NCBI RefSeq assembly: GCF_046237015.1
Contig: NZ_JBJYIN010000020.1
Location: forward strand, 31,095 to 95,094
Length of the DNA: 64,000 bases
Origin: JBJYIN01 sp046237015
Lineage (GTDB): Bacteria; Pseudomonadota; Gammaproteobacteria; Enterobacterales; Enterobacteriaceae
Reading direction: 5' to 3'
The notes beneath the pieces were generated by a model that was not told where the DNA came from, did not search any database, and worked only from the letters and a program-made list of their open reading frames with translations. How positions within the stretch are numbered: position 1 is the stretch's first letter; every line of letters starts with the position of its first letter. This document shows positions 33,654 to 42,960 of the stretch, piece after piece. A program made the translations under genes and the position numbers.

Positions 33654-35015
33654 ATGTTTGAAAATTTAACCGATCGACTATCGCGCACATTGCGCAATAT
33701 CAGTGGCCGTGGGCGGTTGACTGAAGACAATATTAAAGAAACGTTACGTGAAGTCCGCATGGCGTTGTTGGAAGCTGATGTTGCCTTACCGGTGGTTCGC
33801 GATTTTATTAATCGTGTCAAAGAACGTGCCGTAGGTCATGAAGTTAATAAGAGCCTGACGCCAGGCCAAGAATTCGTCAAAATTGTCAAAAATGAACTCA
33901 TCAGTGCGATGGGAGAGAGTAATGCGGAGTTAAATCTGGCCGCGCAACCGCCAGCGGTAGTTCTGATGGCTGGTTTACAAGGTGCGGGTAAAACCACCAG
34001 CGTTGGTAAACTAGGGAAGTTCCTTAAAGAAAAACAGAAAAAAAAGGTATTGGTTGTTTCTGCGGACGTTTATCGCCCTGCGGCGATTAAACAGCTGGAA
34101 ACGTTGGCCGAAGGGATTGGGGTTGATTTCTTTGCGTCGACCGTGCAGGAAAAGCCGCTCGACATTGTTAGTCGGGCGCTACAGCACGCCAAACTTAAAT
34201 TCTATGATGTGTTATTAGTCGATACTGCTGGTCGCCTTCATGTCGATGACGCCATGATGGATGAGATTAAGCAGATTCATGCGGCGATCAATCCGGTGGA
34301 AACCCTGTTTGTCGTTGATGCTATGACGGGTCAGGATGCGGCAAATACGGCAAAAGCGTTTAATGAAGCACTGCCGTTAACGGGGGTGGTGCTGACTAAA
34401 ATTGACGGTGATGCGCGTGGCGGTGCTGCGTTGTCTATCCGTCATATTACGGGTAAACCGATTAAATTCCTCGGCGTTGGTGAAAAAACCGAAGCGCTGG
34501 AACCTTTCTATCCTGAACGCGTTGCCTCTCGTATCCTCGGAATGGGTGATGTTCTCTCCTTGATTGAGGATATTGAAAGTAAGGTCGATCGTACTCAGGC
34601 TGAAAAGCTGGCAAATAAGCTCAAGAAAGGTGATGGGTTTGATTTGACGGATTTCCTGGATCAGCTCAAGCAGATGCGGAACATGGGCGGCATGGCCAGC
34701 ATGATGAGTAAAATGCCGGGCATGGGGCAATTGCCTGACAATGTAAAATCTCAGATGGACGATAAAGTATTGGTTCGTATGGAGGCGATCATCAATTCGA
34801 TGACGCATCAGGAACGAGCAAAACCTGAGATTATTAAAGGTTCCCGGAAACGGCGTATTGCGACCGGATCGGGCATGCAGGTTCAGGATGTTAACCGCCT
34901 TTTAAAACAGTTTGATGATATGCAGCGCATGATGAAAAAGATGAAGAGTGGTGGTTTGGCGAAGATGATGCGCAGTATGAAAGGGATGATGCCACCCGGA
35001 TTCCCGGGACGTTAA
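33654..35015 (+). CDS. ffh: Signal recognition particle protein Ffh
   Basis: The 453-residue GTPase has the N domain (MFENLTDRLSRTLRNISG), G domain motifs GLQGAGKTTSVGKLG, DVYRPAAIKQL, DTAGRLHVD and TKIDGDARGGA. The methionine-rich M domain at the C terminus (MRNMGGMASMMSKMPGMG and MMKKMKSGGLAKMMRSMKGMM) binds 4.5S RNA and signal sequences. It delivers nascent inner-membrane proteins to FtsY. It is divergent from ypjD and upstream of the rpsP operon. Confidence 0.98.
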   Translation: MFENLTDRLSRTLRNISGRGRLTEDNIKETLREVRMALLEADVALPVVRDFINRVKERAVGHEVNKSLTPGQEFVKIVKNELISAMGESNAELNLAAQPPAVVLMAGLQGAGKTTSVGKLGKFLKEKQKKKVLVVSADVYRPAAIKQLETLAEGIGVDFFASTVQEKPLDIVSRALQHAKLKFYDVLLVDTAGRLHVDDAMMDEIKQIHAAINPVETLFVVDAMTGQDAANTAKAFNEALPLTGVVLTKIDGDARGGAALSIRHITGKPIKFLGVGEKTEALEPFYPERVASRILGMGDVLSLIEDIESKVDRTQAEKLANKLKKGDGFDLTDFLDQLKQMRNMGGMASMMSKMPGMGQLPDNVKSQMDDKVLVRMEAIINSMTHQERAKPEIIKGSRKRRIATGSGMQVQDVNRLLKQFDDMQRMMKKMKSGGLAKMMRSMKGMMPPGFPGR

Positions 35016-35120
35016 GCGTGATAATCTGGTCACGACTAATAAAGTCTCACGCTCGTTTTACGCTTTAGATTGCTTTTGGCGTCAAAATGAGTAAAATTTT
35101 GGGGCTTTTTATATGACATA

Positions 35121-35156
35121 CTGGGCCCCGTTCCTCGATGGGGCCCGGTTGTTTTA
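35121..35156 (+). terminator. Hairpin between ffh and rpsP
   Basis: Arms gggcccc (35123-35129) and ggggccc (35140-35146), extended by G-T pairs, are followed by ggttgttttatt. It can act as the ffh terminator or as an attenuator ahead of rpsP, whose start is 29 bp downstream. Confidence 0.7.
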
Positions 35157-35174
35157 TTCACTAAAGAGGATGTT

Positions 35175-35423
35175 ATGGTAACAATTCGTTTGGCACGTGG
35201 CGGCGCTAAAAAACGCCCGTTTTATCAAGTTGTCGTGACCGATAGCCGCAATGCGCGTGATGGTCGCTTCATTGAACGCGTAGGCTTCTTTAACCCGATC
35301 GCAGCTGGTCAGGCCGAAGCACTGCGTCTGGATCTGGACCGCATTGAACATTGGGTCGGTTTGGGTGCAACAGTTTCTGATCGCGTATCTGCGCTGATCA
35401 AAGACGCTAAAAAAGCAGCATAA
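35175..35423 (+). CDS. rpsP: 30S ribosomal protein S16
   Basis: The 82-residue protein is a full S16: MVTIRLARGGAKKRPFYQVVVTDSRNARDGRFIERVGFFNP, followed by the family's RLDLDRIEHWVGLGATVSDRV. It binds 16S rRNA early in 30S assembly. GAGGA precedes the start. It heads the rpsP-rimM-trmD-rplS operon in its usual order. Confidence 0.98.
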   Translation: MVTIRLARGGAKKRPFYQVVVTDSRNARDGRFIERVGFFNPIAAGQAEALRLDLDRIEHWVGLGATVSDRVSALIKDAKKAA

Positions 35424-35441
35424 TCTGTGGTGATGGTGGTC

Positions 35442-35990
35442 ATGAGCAAACAACTTGGTCCGAAAGCGCCTGTTAACCCTATTGTATTGGGGAAAATGGG
35501 ATCGACTTATGGCATTCGTGGTTGGCTCAGAGTGTTTTCATCCACCGAAGATGCCGAAAGCATTTTTGATTATCAACCTTGGTTTATCCAGACAAAAGGT
35601 GGCTGGCAGTTTGTCGAAATTGAGAGCTGGAAGCACCATAATCAGGATCTGATCATCAAAGTTAAAGACGTTGACGATCGGGATGCGGCTAATTTACTGA
35701 CTAATTGCGAAATTATCGTAGATTCGGCGCAACTGCCTGAACTGGATGAAGGTGATTATTATTGGAAAGACCTTATCGGCTGTCAGGTCGTGACCTCAAC
35801 GGGTTATCAACTGGGCAAAGTCATCGACATGATGGAAACCGGTTCAAACGATGTGATGGTGATAAAGGCTAACCTGAAAGATGCATTTGGGGTCAAGGAG
35901 CGGTTGGTTCCGTTCCTTACTGAACAGGTTGTCAAGCATGTTGACCTTTCTGCTCAACTGATTGAAGTAGATTGGGATCCTGGTTTTTGA
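35442..35990 (+). CDS. rimM: 16S rRNA processing protein RimM
   Basis: The 182-residue protein follows E. coli RimM: VLGKMGSTYGIRGWLRVFSSTEDAESIFDYQPWF in the N-terminal barrel, DRDAANLLTNCEI, and the PRC-barrel DYYWKDLIGCQVV to VDWDPGF. It helps mature the 30S head and binds S19. The start at 35442 (MSKQL) agrees with the family; earlier in-frame codons at 35427 overlap nothing useful. It is 18 bp after rpsP. Confidence 0.97.
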   Translation: MSKQLGPKAPVNPIVLGKMGSTYGIRGWLRVFSSTEDAESIFDYQPWFIQTKGGWQFVEIESWKHHNQDLIIKVKDVDDRDAANLLTNCEIIVDSAQLPELDEGDYYWKDLIGCQVVTSTGYQLGKVIDMMETGSNDVMVIKANLKDAFGVKERLVPFLTEQVVKHVDLSAQLIEVDWDPGF

Positions 35991-36028
35991 ACTCTGATCT
36001 GACCAGTAGTACTAAGTGGAACGAAAAG

Positions 36029-36784
36029 ATGTGGATTGGGGTGATTAGCCTGTTTCCAGAGATGTTCCGCGCAATTACTGATTACGGAGTCACTGGCCGG
36101 GCAGTTAAAAATGGCCTGCTGAGCGTACAGTATTGGAGTCCTCGTGATTTCACTTACGATCGGCATCGCACCGTGGACGATCGCCCGTATGGCGGCGGCC
36201 CCGGAATGCTGATGATGGTGCAACCCTTACGGGATGCTATCCACGCAGCAAAAGAAGCGGCAGGCGAAGGCGCGAGAGTGATTTATTTATCACCTCAGGG
36301 CCGTAAATTAGATCAGCAAGGCGTACGTCAACTCGCCACCAATCAGAAGATGATTCTGGTTTGTGGGCGGTATGAGGGGATTGATGAGCGCGTAATTAAA
36401 ACCGAAATCGATGAAGAATGGTCGATAGGGGATTACGTACTCAGCGGTGGGGAACTGCCAGCGATGACCCTGATTGACTCCGTTGCCCGTTTTATACCGG
36501 GTGTACTGGGACATCAGGCTTCAGCAGAAGAAGATTCTTTTGCTGATGGGTTGTTGGATTGTCCACATTTTACTCGTCCCGAGGTGTTGGCAGGCATGGA
36601 TGTCCCGGCAGTTTTGCTGTCAGGAAATCATGCTGAGATTCGTCGCTGGCGTTTGAAGCAGTCGCTGGGCCGAACCTGGCTTAGAAGACCTGAACTTCTG
36701 AAAAGCCTAGCTCTGACTGACGAGCAAGCAAGGTTGCTGACTGAGTTCCAACGAGAATATCAGTCTGAGCAACGAGAGTATTAG
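36029..36784 (+). CDS. trmD: tRNA (guanine-N1)-methyltransferase TrmD
   Basis: The 251-residue protein has the SPOUT knot of TrmD: ISLFPEMFRAITDYGVTGRAVKNG, DDRPYGGGPGMLMMVQPL, LSPQGRKLDQQ, LVCGRYEGIDERV and IGDYVLSGGELPAMTLIDSV. It makes m1G37 in tRNAs with G36, preventing frameshifting. The start at 36029 (MWIGVIS) fits the family; an in-frame ATG at 35972 overlaps rimM. It lies 38 bp after rimM. Confidence 0.97.
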   Translation: MWIGVISLFPEMFRAITDYGVTGRAVKNGLLSVQYWSPRDFTYDRHRTVDDRPYGGGPGMLMMVQPLRDAIHAAKEAAGEGARVIYLSPQGRKLDQQGVRQLATNQKMILVCGRYEGIDERVIKTEIDEEWSIGDYVLSGGELPAMTLIDSVARFIPGVLGHQASAEEDSFADGLLDCPHFTRPEVLAGMDVPAVLLSGNHAEIRRWRLKQSLGRTWLRRPELLKSLALTDEQARLLTEFQREYQSEQREY

Positions 36785-36846
36785 GGGGGAGTTTTGGTGC
36801 GCCGAACAATCCCAAATATCAGTTTACCTAGGGTAAGAGACATATT

Positions 36847-37194
36847 ATGAGCAACATTATTAAGCAAATTGAACAAGAGCAGATGAAGCAGGACGTACCT
36901 GCATTTCGTCCGGGTGATACCGTAGAAGTGAAGGTATGGGTTGTTGAAGGTACTAAGAAACGTCTGCAGGCATTCGAGGGCGTGGTTATTGCTATTCGTA
37001 ACCGCGGTCTGCATTCTGCATTCACTGTTCGCAAAATTTCTAACGGCGAAGGCGTAGAACGTGTTTTCCAAACGCATTCTCCTGTTGTTGACAGTATCAC
37101 TGTTAAACGTCGTGGTGCCGTACGTAAAGCCAAATTGTACTACCTGCGTGAACGCACTGGTAAGTCTGCCCGTATCAAAGAGCGTCTTAACTAA
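36847..37194 (+). CDS. rplS: 50S ribosomal protein L19
   Basis: The 115-residue protein is a full L19: MSNIIKQIEQEQMKQDVPAFRPGDTVEVKVWVVEG, RLQAFEGVVIAIRNRGLHSAFTVRKIS, and the C-terminal RAKLYYLRERTGKSARIKERL pattern. It lies at the 30S-50S interface. It ends the operon and is followed by a strong terminator. Confidence 0.98.
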   Translation: MSNIIKQIEQEQMKQDVPAFRPGDTVEVKVWVVEGTKKRLQAFEGVVIAIRNRGLHSAFTVRKISNGEGVERVFQTHSPVVDSITVKRRGAVRKAKLYYLRERTGKSARIKERLN

Positions 37195-37232
37195 TAGCGC
37201 GCTTTCGCAACATCCGAAAGTGTTTAGTTATC

Positions 37233-37263
37233 AAAGGTCTAGCCAAGCGCTAGACCTTTTTTT
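37233..37263 (+). terminator. rplS operon terminator
   Basis: Perfect 11-bp arms aaaggtctagc (37233-37243) and gctagaccttt (37249-37259) with a 5-nt loop, running into a T7 tract. Confidence 0.92.
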
Positions 37264-37299
37264 GTCTCTAGCTCACAACCTAGCTAGGGGGCCAGAGAC

Positions 37300-37328
37300 A
37301 AAAATGCCGGACACATGAGTGACCGGCA
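37300..37328 (-). terminator. srmB intrinsic terminator (minus strand)
   Basis: Arms tgccgg and ccggca (37328-37323 and 37310-37305) with a 12-nt loop, followed on the minus strand by ttttt, 73 bp after the srmB stop. Confidence 0.7.
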
Positions 37329-37400
37329 GTAAGTAACACATTCCTTTGCTGTCTTTATTCCTAGCAACGAACGGTACGTTTTAATCCCATATCCGCAACG

Positions 37401-38732
37401 TTACTCGCTGGCTTTGTCATCCGTTTTGTTAGCTGGCTGGCGTCGTTTACCAATATTTTTACTATCACGGTGACGCACTTTCACCCTTATTTTCGCTTTT
37501 TCTTTCTCCTGCTCTTTTTTCTCTTGCCGTTTAGCGAGCACTTTCTTGGAGGGTTTTCCCGTTGCTTTGGCGTTTGGTGCTTTTGTAACCGGGCGCAACT
37601 CATCAATAACTCGGGGTTTGAGCGGCTCATTTAAATAACGGAATATCTTACCCAGTAATAGATGATCGTGCGCTTCGACGAACGATATTGCGCAGCCTTT
37701 ACGCCCCGCACGACCGGTCCGTCCGATACGGTGCAGGTAGGTATCAGCCGTGCGTGGCAAATCAAAGTTAAAAACATGGCTAATATCGTTTATGTCGATA
37801 CCACGTGCAGCCACATCAGTTGCAACCAACACGTTTACCCGACCATCACTCATCCGTTTGATGGCCTCGTTACGCTTAGCTTGTACCATTTCACCTTCGA
37901 GGTAACAGGACTGAATACCGGCTTCTCGTAACCAGGCAACAAGTTCGTGAACACGTTCGCGTTTACGTACAAAGACGATTGAACGTGTTACATCTGGCTG
38001 CTTTAGCTGATGGCAAAGTAGGGCTGTTTTGTGTTTGATATCATCAGCTCGATAATACCATTGCAGAATTTTTTTACGTTCACGGCGTGAAGGATCGGCT
38101 TCAACTTCAACAGGATCGTTTAACAGGCGTTCGGCAAAATCTTTAATCGCATCGCCTTCCAGCGTGGCGGAAAATAATAACGTCTGTTTACGCCAACGCG
38201 TTTCGCCTGCAATGTGTTCGATATCCTGTGCGAACCCCATATCCAGCATTCTGTCAGCTTCATCCAGAATCAGGGTCTCAACTGCACGGCAATCAAAGTT
38301 TTCTTCTTTTATGTATTGCAGTAAACGTCCTGTTGTTGCGACAACCACATCCTGGTTTTCACTGAAAACTTCAGCGTGATTCATGTATGCAACGCCACCG
38401 GTAATCGTGGCAATATCGAGGTGCGTATGCGCCGCCATGATCCGTGCTTGTTCAGCAACCTGCATGGCAAGCTCACGTGTTGGCGTCAAGATTAAAACGC
38501 GAGGCGGCCCTGATTTTTTACGAGGGAAATCTAAAAGATGCTGCAAAACCGGCAATAGGTAGGCTGCCGTTTTACCCGTCCCTGTTGGTGCGGAACCCAG
38601 CACATCACGCCCATCCATTGCGGGGGGAATGGCGGCTAATTGGATCGCGGTGGGGCGTTCGTAGCCCATATCGCGCAGTGCGTCTAGCAGGCTGTCATCA
38701 AGATCAAGCTCGGAAAAAGTGGTTGCAGTCAT
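37401..38732 (-). CDS. srmB: ATP-dependent RNA helicase SrmB
   Basis: The 443-residue DEAD-box helicase follows E. coli SrmB: Q motif (YERPTAIQ), Walker A APTGTGKT, PTRELAMQV, TGGVAYMNHAEV, DEAD in LILDEADRMLDMGF, SAT in LLFSATLEGD, and HRIGRTGRAG. A Lys/Arg-rich tail (RQEKKEQEKEKAKIRVKVRHRDSK region) binds RNA. It aids early assembly of the 50S subunit, especially in the cold. It diverges from trmN6. Confidence 0.97.
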   Translation of the reverse strand: MTATTFSELDLDDSLLDALRDMGYERPTAIQLAAIPPAMDGRDVLGSAPTGTGKTAAYLLPVLQHLLDFPRKKSGPPRVLILTPTRELAMQVAEQARIMAAHTHLDIATITGGVAYMNHAEVFSENQDVVVATTGRLLQYIKEENFDCRAVETLILDEADRMLDMGFAQDIEHIAGETRWRKQTLLFSATLEGDAIKDFAERLLNDPVEVEADPSRRERKKILQWYYRADDIKHKTALLCHQLKQPDVTRSIVFVRKRERVHELVAWLREAGIQSCYLEGEMVQAKRNEAIKRMSDGRVNVLVATDVAARGIDINDISHVFNFDLPRTADTYLHRIGRTGRAGRKGCAISFVEAHDHLLLGKIFRYLNEPLKPRVIDELRPVTKAPNAKATGKPSKKVLAKRQEKKEQEKEKAKIRVKVRHRDSKNIGKRRQPANKTDDKASE

Positions 38733-38865
38733 GGTCTACCTCTGTTTGGGGCGCCGATTATAGACGTATTAGCCGGGTTCTTCACCTGTTTAAACAGACA
38801 ACAGTGCTTTTCCTGTATTGAGGATTCACTTATGCTACCGCTGTTTATGTCTGGAAGCGTCATTA

Positions 38866-39612
38866 ATGAGTTACCAATCTGATAGTAAACTGACATTACG
38901 TCGGGATGGGTTTACCTTTAAACAGTTTTTTGTTGCTCACGATCGCTGTGCAATGAAAGTTGGAACCGACGGCATCTTGCTAGGGGCATGGGCGACGATA
39001 TCTAATGTGCGTCGGATCCTGGATATTGGCAGTGGTTCAGGCTTGATTGCTCTGATGCTGGCTCAGCGTACCGATCGGGATACCAATATTGACGCGGTTG
39101 AATTCGATGTGGTAGCAAGCCAACAGGCCTTAGATAACATCGCGGCATCTCCCTGGGCTGGACGTATGCGCGTTTATGCTGATGATATTGCTCGTTTTAC
39201 GGTGACCACAGAAAATCGCTATTCACTGATAGTCAGTAATCCGCCTTATTTTTCTCCTGGGGTCGCTTGTGGGAGCCTATCTCGTAGCCAGGCTCGCTAT
39301 ACCACAACGCTGACGCATGACGTGTTGCTCCATTGTGCACAACAACTGATGACACCAGATGGGACATTTTGCGTTGTGTTGCCTGCGCAAGTTGCCAGTG
39401 AGTTTATACCGTTAGCGCATGAGCTAGGTTGGTTTGTTCATCAATATTGTGCAGTTACTGAATCTGAGTCACGACCCGTGAATCGTGTATTGCTGGCGTT
39501 ATCTCGGCAATCAGGGGCATGTTTGACACAACGCTTAGTGATCCGTGATAAGGACAACCGTTACTCGTTTGATTTTCAAAAACTGACGAAAGATTTTTAT
39601 CTCTTTATGTAA
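38866..39612 (+). CDS. trmN6: tRNA1(Val) (adenine-N6)-methyltransferase TrmN6 (YfiC)
   Basis: The 248-residue protein has the class I methyltransferase fold with SAM motif ILDIGSGSGLIALMLAQR, acidic EFDVVA, and the catalytic NPPYF motif of N6-adenine enzymes. The N-terminal DGFTFKQFFVAHDRCAMKVGTDGILLGAW is typical of YfiC. It methylates A37 of tRNA-Val. The start at 38866 agrees with the family; an earlier in-frame ATG at 38818 adds 16 unlikely residues. It sits between srmB and nadB as in E. coli. Confidence 0.94.
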   Translation: MSYQSDSKLTLRRDGFTFKQFFVAHDRCAMKVGTDGILLGAWATISNVRRILDIGSGSGLIALMLAQRTDRDTNIDAVEFDVVASQQALDNIAASPWAGRMRVYADDIARFTVTTENRYSLIVSNPPYFSPGVACGSLSRSQARYTTTLTHDVLLHCAQQLMTPDGTFCVVLPAQVASEFIPLAHELGWFVHQYCAVTESESRPVNRVLLALSRQSGACLTQRLVIRDKDNRYSFDFQKLTKDFYLFM

Positions 39613-39724
39613 TGAAATCGGGTTAATAAGATGAGTTGGCGAGAGCACACGGCGTTAGGTGCGTTGAAAAACCTTAGCGCCGTGTTCAGGTTGGTACCCG
39701 TTTATGTGACGATTTTAGCGGTAC

Positions 39725-41326
39725 CTATGGGTGTAGGATAGTTGGTTGTGGTGTATCGAATTGTTCTGGGTAATCCAGCGTGTAATGTAATCCACGGCTT
39801 TCTTTCCTGGCTAGTGCGCAACGAACAATGAGTTCAGCCACCTGAACCAGATTACGTAACTCCAACAAGTTATTTGATATACGGAAATGTGCGTAGTACT
39901 CATCGATTTCCTGTTGCAGCATGACGATGCGCCTTAATGCACGTTCTAACCGTTTCGTTGTGCGAACAATTCCAACGTAATCCCACATGAACAGACGTAA
40001 TTCATGCCAGTTATGCTGAATGACAACCTGTTCATCCGAGTTATCCACCTGGCTTTCATCCCATTCAGGGAGTTTTTTTACGGGGGTTATCTGCGGCAAC
40101 CTTTGCAGAATATCCTCTGCTGCTGACCAGCCATAAACCAAGCATTCCAATAATGAATTTGATGCCATCCGGTTGGCTCCGTGCAGCCCGGTATAGCTAA
40201 CTTCGCCGATAGCATACAGGCCATCAAGATCAGTCCGACCATGTTGATCAACCATCACGCCGCCACAGGTATAGTGCGCGGCCGGAACAATGGGAATAGC
40301 TTCGCGGGTCAAATCAATACCGAGTGAGAGCAATTTCTCATAAATAGTCGGAAAGTGTTGTTTAATGAACTCAGCCGGTTTGTGACTGATATCCAGATAC
40401 ATACAGTCTGCACCAAGACGCTTCATTTCATGGTCGATCGCCCTTGCAACGACGTCACGAGGTGCCAGTTCTCCTCTGGAGTCGAAATCCGGCATAAAGC
40501 GTGTACCGTCAGGACGTTTCAGATAAGCACCTTCGCCACGTAACGCTTCTGTCAGCAAAAAATTACGTGCCTGAGGGTGGAATAAACAGGTCGGGTGAAA
40601 TTGGTTGAACTCGAGATTAGCCACTCGGCATCCGGCACGCCAGGCCATTGCAATACCGTCGCCAGATGAAATATCTGGGTTTGTGGTGTACTGATAGACT
40701 TTGGAAGCCCCACCAGTTGCTAAAACCACGGTTTTTGCCCGGCAGGATTCTACCATTTCCCGCTCACGGTTCCATATGTAGGCACCGACGATACGTCGTG
40801 TTCCTGACAGACCCAATTTATTGGAAGTGATCAGGTCAACGGCGTTACAACGTTCCATAATGCGAATATTGGGATGTGCTAATGCCTGGCTTACTAATGT
40901 ATTTTCAACTTCTTTTCCGGTTGCATCGGCAGCGTGCAGTATCCGGCGGTGGCTGTGTCCACCTTCGCGGGTAAGGTGATAACGTTCTTCCCCACTGGTG
41001 CTGGTTTCTGTATCAAACAATACGCCCTGTTCGATGAGCCACTGTACGCAGTGTTTAGCATTGCTGGCGATGAATTCGACGGCTTCACGTTCGCATAAGC
41101 CATCACCCGCGATGAGCGTGTCTTCAATGTGGGAGTCAATACTGTCGGTTTCATCAAAAACCGCCGCAATTCCACCCTGAGCATAAAACGTTGCTCCCTC
41201 GTTCAGCGGACCTTTACTGATAACGGTAACGTTTGCCTGAGCAGCAAGACGCAAGGCAAGAGAAAGCCCGGCAGCGCCGCTGCCGACGATTAATACATCA
41301 CAGGAATGTTCTATAGTCGGGTGCAT
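39725..41326 (-). CDS. nadB: L-aspartate oxidase
   Basis: The 533-residue flavoprotein has the FAD motif DVLIVGSGAAGLSLALRLA at the N terminus, GATFYAQGGIAAV, the active-site region FNQFHPTCLF and EALRGEGAYL, HYTCGGVMVDQHGRT, and YAIGEVSYTGLHGANRMASNSLLECLV. It oxidises aspartate to iminoaspartate, the first step of NAD synthesis with NadA. It diverges from rpoE as in E. coli. Confidence 0.97.
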   Translation of the reverse strand: MHPTIEHSCDVLIVGSGAAGLSLALRLAAQANVTVISKGPLNEGATFYAQGGIAAVFDETDSIDSHIEDTLIAGDGLCEREAVEFIASNAKHCVQWLIEQGVLFDTETSTSGEERYHLTREGGHSHRRILHAADATGKEVENTLVSQALAHPNIRIMERCNAVDLITSNKLGLSGTRRIVGAYIWNREREMVESCRAKTVVLATGGASKVYQYTTNPDISSGDGIAMAWRAGCRVANLEFNQFHPTCLFHPQARNFLLTEALRGEGAYLKRPDGTRFMPDFDSRGELAPRDVVARAIDHEMKRLGADCMYLDISHKPAEFIKQHFPTIYEKLLSLGIDLTREAIPIVPAAHYTCGGVMVDQHGRTDLDGLYAIGEVSYTGLHGANRMASNSLLECLVYGWSAAEDILQRLPQITPVKKLPEWDESQVDNSDEQVVIQHNWHELRLFMWDYVGIVRTTKRLERALRRIVMLQQEIDEYYAHFRISNNLLELRNLVQVAELIVRCALARKESRGLHYTLDYPEQFDTPQPTILHP

Positions 41327-41679
41327 GTGAGAGCCATTGCTACAAAAAGAAGTGGAAAATGGATGTTAGCACCCAATTATTTATTCATGTATTGATTTTT
41401 CTCGCCTGTAAAGATGTATAAATACGGGGCTGTAGCGTGTCAGCCATCGTGCGAATGCCAGTAAATTATCGTATGATCACCGATATCTGCCCCTGATAAC
41501 CGCAGAAAATAGGGTGTTTCGGTCTTGATATGAGACAGGTGTAGAAGAAAAAACAAAAAAGATTACAGGAACTTTATGTCGGGCTCTCGCTCTAAGCTAG
41601 AGCTTGCTCTGGTATAACTTAATATGGCTGGCAGTATTATTTTACGTGTGGAGAACAGTTTGAGGAGATATTACCTCGG
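41327..41679. other. nadB-rpoE divergent intergenic region
   Basis: These 353 bp hold the promoters of both genes. The sigma-E promoter at 41568-41595 is the clear element; other rpoE promoters known in E. coli cannot be assigned here by eye. Confidence 0.6.
41568..41595 (+). promoter_or_regulatory. Sigma-E autoregulatory promoter of rpoE
   Basis: GGAACTTT (41568-41575) and TCTAA (41591-41595) match the sigma-E consensus with 16 bp between GGAACTT and TCTAA, about 85 bp before the rpoE start. It provides positive autoregulation. Confidence 0.9.
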
Positions 41680-42255
41680 ATGAGTGAGCAGCTGGCAGAT
41701 CAGGTACTGGTCGAACGGGTCCAGAAAGGCGATCAAAAATCGTTTAATTTGTTGGTCGTTCGTTACCAGCATAAAGTGGCGAGTTTGGTGTCGCGTTATG
41801 TGCCTCAAGGGGATGTCCCTGATGTGGTTCAGGAGGCGTTTATCAAAGCTTATCGTGCGTTGGAATCTTTCCGTGGCGATAGTGCTTTCTATACATGGCT
41901 GTATCGTATTGCCGTTAATACGGCGAAAAACTATCTGGTCGCTCAAGGGCGGCGCCCCCCATCCAGTGACATTGATGCCAATGATGCTGAAAATTATGAA
42001 AATGCGGGGGCATTGAAAGAAATTTCGAACCCTGAGAATTTAATGTTGTCAGAGGAATTACGCAGCATTGTTTTTCGCACGATTGAATCTTTACCGGAAG
42101 ACTTACGATTGGCTATTACGCTTCGTGAATTAGATGGATTGAGCTACGAAGAGATCGCGGTGATTATGGATTGTCCCGTTGGTACTGTTCGTTCTCGGAT
42201 CTTTCGGGCAAGGGAAGCAATTGATAATAAAGTACAACCGCTTATTCAGCGCTAG
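41680..42255 (+). CDS. rpoE: RNA polymerase sigma-E factor
   Basis: The 191-residue ECF sigma factor has region 2 (SFNLLVVRYQHKVASLVSRYV, DVVQEAFIKAYRALESFRGDSAFYTWLYRIAVNTAKNYL) and region 4 (SLPEDLRLAITLRELDGLSYEEIAVIMDCPVGTVRSRIFRAREAI). It directs transcription of envelope stress genes and sRNAs such as MicA. It heads the rpoE-rseABC operon, with anti-sigma factor RseA 57 bp downstream. Confidence 0.98.
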   Translation: MSEQLADQVLVERVQKGDQKSFNLLVVRYQHKVASLVSRYVPQGDVPDVVQEAFIKAYRALESFRGDSAFYTWLYRIAVNTAKNYLVAQGRRPPSSDIDANDAENYENAGALKEISNPENLMLSEELRSIVFRTIESLPEDLRLAITLRELDGLSYEEIAVIMDCPVGTVRSRIFRAREAIDNKVQPLIQR

Positions 42256-42312
42256 CGCTTTTTCAGCTCTTCGCATGATTAATGATGGATTTGACAAGGT
42301 AAGGGTGTCGGT

Positions 42313-42960
42313 ATGCAGAAAGAGAAGCTTTCCGCTTTAATGGATGGTGAGACAGTCGATTCTGAACTGCTTAATGTCTTGTCTCGCGATGACAAACTGC
42401 AGCAAAGTTGGCAAAGTTATCATCTGATTCGCGATACGTTGCGAGGTGATATTGATGAAAACGTGATTCATCTTGATATCGCTTCTCGTGTTGCTGCTGC
42501 GATTGAAAAGGAACCTGTCCGTTTGGTTCCTCAGGCGCAACCCGAATCTCAGCCACACCCTGCGCTTTGGCCTCAAATGCCGTTTTGGCATAAAGTTCGT
42601 CCTTGGGCGAGCCAATTAACTCAGGTCGGCGTTGCTGCCTGTGTGTCGCTGGCTGTCATTGTCGGTGTGCAGAATTATAACCGCCCGGATGTGTCTGATG
42701 GTATGAACGAATCTGGCTTATTCCGCACATTGCCAGCGTTGGGAACGGCCTCTCCGGTTAGTTTGGGAACGCCATCGGATAGCGTGTCTGCTCATAACGG
42801 GCAGCAAAAATCTGATGCACAGCGCAATCGCCTCAATGCTATTTTGCAGGACTATGAACTGCAACGCCGCTTGCATGCCGATCAGGTACAGCAACACGAC
42901 GATCAGCAGGCTGCTGTTCAAGTCCCTGGAACTCAATCATTAGGAACTCAGCCTCGGTAA
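42313..42960 (+). CDS. rseA: Anti-sigma-E factor RseA
   Basis: The 215-residue protein has the cytoplasmic sigma-binding domain (EKLSALMDGETVDSELLNVLSRDDKLQQSWQSYHLIRDTLRG), one membrane span near residues 104-120 (VGVAACVSLAVIVGVQ) and a periplasmic Gln-rich tail. It holds sigma-E inactive until DegS and RseP cut it. Its stop overlaps the rseB start (TAATG), showing coupling. Confidence 0.96.
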   Translation: MQKEKLSALMDGETVDSELLNVLSRDDKLQQSWQSYHLIRDTLRGDIDENVIHLDIASRVAAAIEKEPVRLVPQAQPESQPHPALWPQMPFWHKVRPWASQLTQVGVAACVSLAVIVGVQNYNRPDVSDGMNESGLFRTLPALGTASPVSLGTPSDSVSAHNGQQKSDAQRNRLNAILQDYELQRRLHADQVQQHDDQQAAVQVPGTQSLGTQPR